Shown here one piece after another: positions 1 to 5,730 of a stretch of 9,851 nucleotides of DNA. The position numbers and the translations under genes are program-made. Every line of letters starts with the position of its first letter. Within the stretch, counting starts at the first letter, position 1. Origin of the DNA: CAYMEV01 sp964431655 [NCBI: uncultured bacterium] (lineage in GTDB: Bacteria; CAYMEV01). Below the pieces are notes generated by a model. It saw nothing but the letters and a program-made list of their open reading frames with translations, made no database searches and was not told the DNA's origin. Location: the NCBI GenBank assembly GCA_964431655.1, contig CAYSKJ010000126.1:1-9851 (forward strand), written 5' to 3'.

Positions 1-400
1 TATTGCCGGGCAATTCTTCTTTTATTAACCTTTGCCATTTTTTTTCTGGTTTATGGAACAACCTTTGGACAGTTCCGGCGTTTTTTTTGAAGAAACCCCT
101 GAAAAAAGCAGGCTGGCTGTTATAGGAAGCGACCACATCCTTTATGATTTTTTCCTGCAGAACAATGAAAATAATATTGTGTTTCTTCAGAATCTTGTAG
201 ATTGGTATACTCTGGGAGAAGCTTTGATAGGAATAAGATCAAAACAGATCATCCAGCGTCCCCTTAAGGAACTATCAGACACAGAAAAAACATATTTAAA
301 ATGGCTGGCTATACTGGTTATACCGCTTTTGCTGCTTATTTTCGGGCTTGTGAAATATTGGGTTAAGAAGCATTCCCGAAAGCTGGCCATGCAGAGATAG
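1..400 (+). CDS. GldG-type ABC transporter auxiliary protein, C-terminal part, with apparent frameshift (5' end outside window)
   Basis: This is the C-terminal end of a GldG-like (ABC_transp_aux) protein, the extracytoplasmic accessory subunit of Gld-type ABC exporters. After base 89 the frame-2 protein shows the family ending: a strand with LAVIGSD, a short helix, the segment FLQNLVDW, then LIGIRSK, a transmembrane helix (about LAILVIPLLLLIFGLV) and a basic tail, with stop TAG at 398-400. Frame 2 has a TAA at 26-28. Frame 1 is open from base 1 and reads TFAIFFLVYGTTFGQFRRFF until a TGA at 88-90, which resembles the strand-GxF-aromatic segment expected just before the IGSD strand. Removing one T from the T8 run at 81-88 would join the frames as RRFFEETPEKS. 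The only frame-2 starts (TTG 32, ATG 53) have no ribosome binding site, so an independent short gene is unlikely. The family call rests on remembered motifs and is fairly firm; the frameshift is inferred. The next gene, DUF4340, is the usual neighbour. Confidence 0.68.
81..88 (+). other. T8 homopolymer, probable frameshift point in the GldG-type gene
   Basis: Eight consecutive Ts lie where the GldG-like reading frame passes from frame 1 (stop TGA at 88-90) to frame 2 (open to 400). One T fewer gives a continuous family-like protein. A second T8 run lies at 38-45. The sequence cannot tell apart a sequencing or assembly slip, a real inactivating mutation, and programmed transcriptional slippage. 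Confidence 0.5.
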
Positions 401-404
401 GAGG
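399..404 (+). promoter_or_regulatory. Shine-Dalgarno site of the DUF4340 gene
   Basis: AGGAGG, a perfect anti-16S match, sits 7 bases before ATG 412 and overlaps the last two bases of the preceding TAG stop. This placement indicates reinitiation or coupling with the GldG-type gene and fixes the start of the DUF4340 gene. Confidence 0.8.
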
Positions 405-411
405 AGAAAAT

Positions 412-1374
412 ATGAGCAGAAGGAATGCTGTACTTTTAATTATTTTAATAGTGTTTTTTGCCGTATCAGTTTGGATTTCGGACCCTTTCAGCAAAAACAG
501 GCTGAAAGCCTCTGAGATACCCCTTTTTGATGCTGATATGGTCGCAGATGCTGACAGCATAAGAATAGAGTCAGAGAAAGAAGGAATTATTGAAATCATA
601 AAAAAGGAAAACGCCTGGCTGATACCTGAAGAGGACAATTACCCTGCGGACCCGGTATCTATCAAGAGGATATTAGACAACCTTTCAGATATTAAGGCAG
701 GCAGGCAGGCAGTAAAAAACCTTGATAACCTTGATAAATACGGGCTGAATCCCGAAAATGAAGTAAAGGTGAGCCTCTTTCAGAATAATGAGCCTTTCCT
801 GGAGATTTCCATCGGTAAAAACGGCCCGGATTTGCTTTCCTCATTTCTGAAGTCTGCAGATGAGGACTTCATCAGGCTTGTACCGGGCAACCTCAGGTAT
901 TACTACCAGAGACCACTCTCTGACTTTAAGGATAAAACGGTACTTGACCTGTCGGGGTATGACATTATGGAAGTTGAAATTATTGGGGAAGAATACTCTG
1001 CAATAATCGTGAAAGATGAAGAACAGGGGTATATCCTGAAAGAGAGTGCTGACGAAAAAGAGCTAAATCAGGAGACAGCCGGAAGGATTATCAGCTCTCT
1101 GAAACCTTTAAGGGCCGATGCTTTCCTTGAGGATGAGGACAGCCCTGATCAACATGACCTCAACAGGGACACACCGATTTATGTTCTTAATGTTACCACA
1201 TCAAATGAAGAGAAATTTAGACTGCTGGTACTGGGCATGAATTCCCAAAGATCAAGGTTCTTTGTAACAAATCAGGACATGCTCTATACGAAGGCAATTT
1301 TCTCAGCAAAGATTGAAAGCCTTTTCCCTCCGGCTGAAAAGCTGTTTAACACATTGGATGAAATACAGGAATAA
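412..1374 (+). CDS. DUF4340 domain-containing membrane-anchored protein
   Basis: A 320-residue protein with a short basic N-terminus and one hydrophobic segment (about residues 6-22), so probably anchored in the inner membrane with the rest outside the cytoplasm. The body fits DUF4340: an early repeat with an ITIxKxxxxWxI-like segment (IEIIKKENAWLIP, 60-72), a helix with ILDNLSDIKAGRQ (87-99), the YGLNPENEVKVSLF turn-and-strand (110-123), a strand with LEISIGK (130-136), and a following segment with LSDFKDKTVLDLSGYDIMEVEI (169-190). A second, more divergent half follows. DUF4340 proteins have no established biochemical role but typically lie next to GldG-type ABC exporter genes, as here (11 bases downstream). 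The start is fixed by a perfect Shine-Dalgarno site. It is probably the last gene of its operon, because the next gene is convergent with 15 bases between the stops; no clear hairpin terminator is visible there. Family assignment is good; the export substrate is unknown. Confidence 0.85.
   Translation: MSRRNAVLLIILIVFFAVSVWISDPFSKNRLKASEIPLFDADMVADADSIRIESEKEGIIEIIKKENAWLIPEEDNYPADPVSIKRILDNLSDIKAGRQAVKNLDNLDKYGLNPENEVKVSLFQNNEPFLEISIGKNGPDLLSSFLKSADEDFIRLVPGNLRYYYQRPLSDFKDKTVLDLSGYDIMEVEIIGEEYSAIIVKDEEQGYILKESADEKELNQETAGRIISSLKPLRADAFLEDEDSPDQHDLNRDTPIYVLNVTTSNEEKFRLLVLGMNSQRSRFFVTNQDMLYTKAIFSAKIESLFPPAEKLFNTLDEIQE
696..735 (+). repeat. Two adjacent short tandem repeats inside the DUF4340 gene
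   Basis: GGCA is repeated four times at 696-711, and a perfect 9-base unit, AACCTTGAT, is repeated twice at 718-735. They encode KAGRQA and NLDNLD just before the conserved YGL motif. A gain or loss of one 4-base unit would shift the frame, but four copies is short for a contingency locus. Confidence 0.75.
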
Positions 1375-1389
1375 TAAACATGCAGCTTT

Positions 1390-4272
1390 TTACCTGAGGA
1401 ACTTTAAGAATACAAAGGTAAATCTGTGATTGCCCTCGGTACCGTCCTCATTGGGGTGGTTAAAGCCATAGCCGTAGTCAATATTGCATACATATGATTT
1501 CCACAGGATCAGGCTGAAGCTGAATCCAGCACCGTAGAAAAGGCTTTTGTCAGCGCTGTATATGTCATGAGCCCAGGAGGCATCAAAGTAAAGCTTCCAT
1601 TTGAGTGCACTGGCAATATCAAAACCACTCACCAGATTTAAGGCATATACTTCATCGGTTTTTATCCTGCCGGGGGTAAAGCCGTGGATTCCTCCTGAGA
1701 ACCCGCCGAGGTCCATAAGGTTGAATCGGTCATAATCCTCAAGTTTTCTGTAGGATAATGAAACCTGAGTATCTATACCCCTGATTTCAAAATCCTTTTT
1801 CAGTTTGATACTGCAGGAATACCAGTTTCTTTGCATCCTGCCCCAGTAAAGGTTATCCTCGATATCAGCAGGGATTCCGAAATTGCTTCCATTATTCCGG
1901 TAGGAGTATTTTACTCCAAGGCTTCCGGAAAAACCAAAATAGGACAGCTGTATATCAGCAGACTGGCTCATTACCAGGCTTTTACCGGGTATGACAAACT
2001 CAGGCAGGGTATGGTCGGATTCCTTATAATCTTCATATCGTAACTGAGTGGAAAGATAAAGATTAAGATGCCTTGAAAGTCTCCTGGTAAGGCCAAGGTT
2101 TGCAGATGAAGCATAGACATCAATATCCATTTCCTCTAGATTGGTTCCCTCTTCATAGATCTGGTCCGTAAAGTAGAGCAGGGGAAGGAATATATCGAAG
2201 CTCAGGCTCGAAAAGTATTTGTTAAGAACAGGCTTGCCTGTGCTTAAGCTAAGAGTATTTACCGCACCGGCGGTAAAGAGGTTAAAGTGATAACCCTTTT
2301 TTAAAAAGTCATAGTCGAAATAGTTAATCCCTGCCAGAGGAAGGAGTACATATTTTGATTCAAGGTCGCCCACAAGGCCGCCTACAAGAAAGAGAAAATT
2401 CTTTTTAATCTCTTCCTGAAGGATCCTGTTGCCCGTGCTGTCTCTTTTTAATATCCTGGGTCCGTCTTTTGTCAGCTGCATCATGGTTTGACCGCTCTCG
2501 TGGGCTATTTTCCTTTCCTTTTCAAAATCCCTGGAATTAATAAATATCTCATCATACTGCCTTGATTTATCAATAATGATATTTCTTCCCACCATGTTTA
2601 GTATCTCGTTTGACCTTATCTTTTCCGGTATTACATAAGTTATATCATCAATTCTCAGATAAGAATAATCTTCAACCTGATGAGCGCTTACCAGCGGAGG
2701 CTTCAATCCTTTTTGAAAGTACTCAAGCCTGACCAGGTGGAAATTTTTTGAATCAATGAAAAGGCTTCCGTCGGGAAGATCATCTTTTTTAGGAAGGAAG
2801 CGTATCTCATAGCATCTTCTGCTATTTACTGTTTTCTCGCCGGCCAGGGTATATTCATAAACCTCGTCAAAGTTGATATCCGATGGCTGAAGGTCAAGCT
2901 GTCCGGAGCCGATGAAAGGAATTTCAGGGAATTTATCCCTTGACCATTCTGAACCGTTGAAATATATAGACAATTCCTTCCATTCTATTGGAAAACCCTT
3001 TCTAAAAAAGTATTGGTCCCTGGTTTTGATCTCTATCCTGTCCTCTAATCCTGGTGCAGAAAAAAAATAATGGGTTGTTCCAAAGGCAGTATAATTTTCA
3101 AGCATGGTATCGGATACGACTTTTTTTGGGAAAAACCGTGATAGAATGTCTTCGGCCGTGAGGATTCTGTCCTCCCGGATATCCACTTTTTCCGAAACCA
3201 GGCCGGCATTTTTAAGGCTATAAGGGATATATCTTACAATGATAAGGTCATCTCCCTCAATGATATTAAGAAAACGGGAGAAATTCCCTGATCTGAAAAG
3301 CCTGTATGAAGGTTCAAAACCCCCGGCAGATCTGTCACCGATAGAATATGCATCAGGGTCATCAAGCTCCATGGACATTAATGACAGCCCTTCATAGCCA
3401 ATATCGTCCGGGGTGTATTTTCCTCTGAATATAATTGTCTGGATATAACTGCCGGGATTGAAGAATATAAAACAGGGTACATTTTCATTATGTTTATTCA
3501 GTATGAGCCCGGGCTCACCGGACTCAGCGTACATTTCCGGTTCAAAGACCATATCGGCGACAGAAAACAGGTCCGATGCATGTCCAGGGCTTTCCATATT
3601 AAGGAATCCGCCGCTGAAGCCCAGGGAAAGCATATGGGCATGATCATGGATAATGCTGTTATATTCACGGACCTGGCTCATATAATATACGGGTTTTGAT
3701 GGCATTGCCCTTTTAAGGTTTTCAAGCATACTGCTATCCTGTATATCCAGAACCAGATAATCTGTATAAAAGCCGATTTCATTATCTCTTAAAGCATGTA
3801 TAAACTTGCTGTCGGTGTCTCTTAACATAATGCCCGTTTTTCTTTGATTATCTTCATTCTTCAGTATTGAAGAAAGGGTTTTGGTTATAAAAGCGGTCTC
3901 CCTTGCATTCCCTGCATTGAACCGGAGGATCATCCCGGAAAGACCTGATAAAAAAGAAAGTTCAATCATGCTTCTTTGTACGGCTTCAAAACTGTCAACG
4001 GTATGGTCAATATCATCCACGACAAGATCTAATATAATATAATTATGGTTAAAGTCTCTGATGAGATCCTGGATTTGCTTATTATCTGCAAGAGAACTGA
4101 TACTTAGGGAGATTACCAGAACCGGGTGCCCGGTCTCCAGATCCCCGGCAGGTTTGTTTTCCAGGGCATCAAGGCAATAAACTGGAACAATCCTGTTCTC
4201 TATATTGTAATCATTAGCAAGGCTCAAGGAACAGAAAATTATGTATAGAATCGGAAATATCCTGTTAGTCAT
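1390..4272 (-). CDS. Composite outer-membrane protein: barrel-like ectodomain, LolA-like domain and C-terminal beta-barrel
   Basis: A secreted protein of about 960 residues; I do not recognise a named family for the whole. Numbering is from ATG 4272. Residues 1-19 form a signal peptide (MTNRIFPILYIIFCSLSLA, then ND). Residues about 30-240 contain regularly spaced hydrophobic strands (VLVISLS, YIILDLVV, GMILRF, YLVLDIQD, KPVYYMSQ, GGFLNM), like a beta/alpha barrel, followed by a strand-rich segment to about 350. Residues about 380-580 resemble lipoprotein-sorting (LolA-like) domains: VYEYTLAGEKTVNSRRCYEIRFLPK, then GSLFIDSKNFHLVRLEY. Residues about 620-960 are alternating amphipathic strands of an outer-membrane barrel, with an Omp85-like GGFSGGIHGFTPG segment and a terminal strand RFTFVFLKF near the end. 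A longer version from TTG 4326 adds 18 residues but lacks a ribosome binding site and would bury the signal peptide. It stands alone, convergent with DUF4340 and divergent from the OsmC operon. Outer-membrane location is well supported; the function is unknown. Confidence 0.72.
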   Translation of the reverse strand: MTNRIFPILYIIFCSLSLANDYNIENRIVPVYCLDALENKPAGDLETGHPVLVISLSISSLADNKQIQDLIRDFNHNYIILDLVVDDIDHTVDSFEAVQRSMIELSFLSGLSGMILRFNAGNARETAFITKTLSSILKNEDNQRKTGIMLRDTDSKFIHALRDNEIGFYTDYLVLDIQDSSMLENLKRAMPSKPVYYMSQVREYNSIIHDHAHMLSLGFSGGFLNMESPGHASDLFSVADMVFEPEMYAESGEPGLILNKHNENVPCFIFFNPGSYIQTIIFRGKYTPDDIGYEGLSLMSMELDDPDAYSIGDRSAGGFEPSYRLFRSGNFSRFLNIIEGDDLIIVRYIPYSLKNAGLVSEKVDIREDRILTAEDILSRFFPKKVVSDTMLENYTAFGTTHYFFSAPGLEDRIEIKTRDQYFFRKGFPIEWKELSIYFNGSEWSRDKFPEIPFIGSGQLDLQPSDINFDEVYEYTLAGEKTVNSRRCYEIRFLPKKDDLPDGSLFIDSKNFHLVRLEYFQKGLKPPLVSAHQVEDYSYLRIDDITYVIPEKIRSNEILNMVGRNIIIDKSRQYDEIFINSRDFEKERKIAHESGQTMMQLTKDGPRILKRDSTGNRILQEEIKKNFLFLVGGLVGDLESKYVLLPLAGINYFDYDFLKKGYHFNLFTAGAVNTLSLSTGKPVLNKYFSSLSFDIFLPLLYFTDQIYEEGTNLEEMDIDVYASSANLGLTRRLSRHLNLYLSTQLRYEDYKESDHTLPEFVIPGKSLVMSQSADIQLSYFGFSGSLGVKYSYRNNGSNFGIPADIEDNLYWGRMQRNWYSCSIKLKKDFEIRGIDTQVSLSYRKLEDYDRFNLMDLGGFSGGIHGFTPGRIKTDEVYALNLVSGFDIASALKWKLYFDASWAHDIYSADKSLFYGAGFSFSLILWKSYVCNIDYGYGFNHPNEDGTEGNHRFTFVFLKFLR

Positions 4273-4278
4273 TAATGT

Positions 4279-4283
4279 TCTCC
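4279..4283 (-). promoter_or_regulatory. Shine-Dalgarno site deciding the start of the outer-membrane protein gene
   Basis: On the minus strand GGAGA lies 6 bases before the ATG at 4270-4272, directly ahead of a canonical signal peptide. The upstream in-frame TTG (4324-4326) is preceded only by an AT-rich stretch without such a site, so the shorter start is preferred. Confidence 0.65.
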
Positions 4284-4298
4284 GCTGTAATTTTGTTA

Positions 4299-4326
4299 AC
4301 CATATTATCTTTTTATTGATTTTCAA
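4299..4326 (-). promoter_or_regulatory. Candidate sigma-70 promoter for the outer-membrane protein gene
   Basis: On the minus strand a TTGAAA (4321-4326) is followed after 16 bases by TATGGT (4299-4304), matching the -35 well and the -10 at four of six positions. Transcription would start near 4292, leaving a short leader that still holds the GGAGA site and excludes the alternative TTG start. The region is AT-rich, so a chance match is possible. Confidence 0.3.
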
Positions 4327-4330
4327 GAAA

Positions 4331-4336
4331 TATAAT
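4331..4336 (+). promoter_or_regulatory. Candidate -10 box for the OsmC-propeller-glycosyltransferase operon
   Basis: A perfect TATAAT occurs 40 bases before the ATG at 4377, in the only non-coding gap upstream of this three-gene run. I see no good -35 hexamer at the usual 16-18 base spacing, so this rests on the -10 match and position alone. Confidence 0.35.
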
Positions 4337-4360
4337 TTAATATCACTTAACCAGAGATAG

Positions 4361-4366
4361 AAGGAG
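4361..4366 (+). promoter_or_regulatory. Shine-Dalgarno site of the OsmC-family gene
   Basis: AAGGAG lies 10 bases before ATG 4377. The spacing is slightly long but the match is strong, and no other start fits the OsmC N-terminus. Confidence 0.65.
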
Positions 4367-4376
4367 AATCGAAGTT

Positions 4377-4802
4377 ATGAAGGTTCAGGTAAATCTCAAA
4401 AAGGACATGGTTTTTGAAGGTACAGACAGCAGGGGTCTGGGCATAACAATGGATGCTTCCCCTGAAGCATCCGGACAGGATGCGGGACCTTCCCCGATGA
4501 AGGTCTTGCTTATGGCGCTTGGAGGCTGTACGTCAATGGACACCATGTTCATCCTGAGAAAGGTAAGGGATACCATAAGCAGATACAGCCTTGAAATAAA
4601 TGGCAGGACTGCTCCCAGGCATCCTAAAGTATTTACTGAAATTCATCTGGTTTACAGCTTCTGGGGAAATAATATCCCCTCTGATGAAGTTAAGAATGCA
4701 GTGAAGCTTTCCATTGAAAGATACTGCCCTGTTAACGCTATGCTGTCAAAAAGTGCTGATATTTCTTATGAGATAAGGATTAATGATGAAAATGTTTTAT
4801 AA
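4377..4802 (+). CDS. OsmC/Ohr-family protein
   Basis: A 141-residue cytosolic protein of the OsmC superfamily, thiol-dependent proteins that in characterised members reduce organic hydroperoxides. The sequence shows GPSPMKVLLMALGGCTSMDTMFIL (37-60), the helix carrying the first conserved cysteine (Cys51), then HPKVFTEIHLVYSF (82-95), and the second cysteine in SIERYCPVNAML (Cys117). Both redox cysteines are present and the length is normal. The GGCTSMD segment and the HPKVFTEIH strand resemble the YhfA-like branch, whose physiological substrate is not established, more than the Ohr branch, so a specific peroxidase role should not be assumed. It is the first gene of a presumed operon, with AAGGAG ahead of its ATG and a TATAAT upstream. 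Its last 20 bases overlap the propeller gene in another frame. A perfect 9-base inverted repeat lies in its early coding region. The family call is firm; why it heads an operon with a glycosyltransferase is unclear. Confidence 0.92.
   Translation: MKVQVNLKKDMVFEGTDSRGLGITMDASPEASGQDAGPSPMKVLLMALGGCTSMDTMFILRKVRDTISRYSLEINGRTAPRHPKVFTEIHLVYSFWGNNIPSDEVKNAVKLSIERYCPVNAMLSKSADISYEIRINDENVL
4451..4472 (+). repeat. Perfect inverted repeat within the OsmC-family gene
   Basis: GGATGCTTC (4451-4459) and its exact reverse complement GAAGCATCC (4464-4472) flank a 4-base loop, forming a 9-base-pair hairpin over codons 25-32 (MDASPEAS). A G-U pair could extend it by one. It has no following T run, so it is not a typical terminator. 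Confidence 0.7.
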
Positions 4803-5730
4803 AATATCCCTGATATCAGTAATCATATTTGCTATAGCTGTTATTTGCGCCTTTTTGTTTTACAACAGGGTTTCAGAGGCTGACTTCACCACTGAGATTG
4901 TTGATTTGTCCTATTTCAGCAGGATTAATGATCCAATTGTTTTCCAGTCCAATAAGACGGGAAATTTCCAGCTGTACAGGATTATGCCTTCAGGAAGGGA
5001 CCTGACCAGGATTACAGAAAATGAATATTCGGATGAATACCCCGTATATTCCCCGGACAAAAGCATGCTTGCTTTTCACAGGATTGACCTTCAGCAGGAC
5101 ACATCAAACATCATGGTTCTTCACTTAAACAGCGGAAAGGAAATAAACATCACAAGGGGAGATAATAAGTACCATGATCCCGCCTTCCTTAATAACTATT
5201 CACTGGCTTTCGACTGCGAGAGAAGATGGCAGATATACATGTCCGATGTGAAAACACACAATATCATTCAGCTTACGGAATTCTCAGGGCGGAATATACT
5301 ACCCAATTTCAGCCCAGATGAAAAGTACATGGCTTTTACCAGGAGTCCGGTCCTAGGATGGAATGTATATATAATGAAAATGAGTGACAAGTCCATTGAA
5401 AAGCTCACCGACGGCTTCGGTGCCTGCAGGCCTCATTTTCACAGCGACAGCCGTAGCCTTGCCTATGTCTCCTCCGAAGGTGACGGGAAGGGGGAGATTT
5501 GGATGATCGATATCGAAGGCAAAAACAAGAAACGGGTCACCAACTATCCTGAAACCTATGATTATTACCCGTCTTTCTCTCCCGATGGCAAATATATTGT
5601 CTTTGCAAGGGTAATAGATGACAAACTTCACGGCAACTGGGACTTGTGGATAATAACATCAGACGGACGTAAAGCGGCTCAGCTTACTGACTGGCCGTCC
5701 CAGGAAAAATTTCCCTGCTGGTCAAGATAG
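4783..5730 (+). CDS. Membrane-anchored TolB-like PD40 beta-propeller protein
   Basis: A 315-residue protein with an N-terminal hydrophobic segment (about residues 7-27), which is an uncleaved anchor or signal peptide; there is no good lipobox around Cys22. The rest is a six-repeat WD40-like (PD40) propeller of the TolB type. Each repeat carries a strand such as PxFSPDxKxxxF followed by an x-I/L-Y/W-x-M/I strand and ends in LT or IT: about 50-78, 85-124, 132-165, 172-209, 216-253 and 260-302, closed by DWPSQEKFPCWSR. The best repeats contain YSPDKSMLAF, FSPDEKYMAF and FSPDGKYIVFA. Such propellers usually bind proteins or glycans outside the cytoplasm; no catalytic residues are recognisable. 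The gene begins inside the OsmC gene (20-base overlap) and ends on the start codon of the glycosyltransferase gene, so the three are probably co-translated. An AAGGA at 4775-4779 is only 3 bases from ATG 4783 but 6 from the in-frame ATG 4786, which may be the true start. It is not canonical TolB: no Pal or Tol genes are nearby and the N-terminal TolB domain is absent. Confidence 0.85.
   Translation: MMKMFYKISLISVIIFAIAVICAFLFYNRVSEADFTTEIVDLSYFSRINDPIVFQSNKTGNFQLYRIMPSGRDLTRITENEYSDEYPVYSPDKSMLAFHRIDLQQDTSNIMVLHLNSGKEINITRGDNKYHDPAFLNNYSLAFDCERRWQIYMSDVKTHNIIQLTEFSGRNILPNFSPDEKYMAFTRSPVLGWNVYIMKMSDKSIEKLTDGFGACRPHFHSDSRSLAYVSSEGDGKGEIWMIDIEGKNKKRVTNYPETYDYYPSFSPDGKYIVFARVIDDKLHGNWDLWIITSDGRKAAQLTDWPSQEKFPCWSR

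Noticed and set aside
1375-1389. Possible bidirectional terminator between the DUF4340 gene and the outer-membrane protein gene
   Set aside because: There is a short T run (1387-1391) but I find no stable hairpin within the 15-base gap or its flanks.
1831-2043. Open reading frame on the + strand inside the outer-membrane protein gene
   Set aside because: It lies wholly antisense to a well-supported coding region and its translation resembles no family I know.
4783-4870. Lipoprotein signal around Cys22 of the propeller protein
   Set aside because: The residues before the cysteine (Ala-Val-Ile) do not make an acceptable lipobox, so a transmembrane anchor is more likely.
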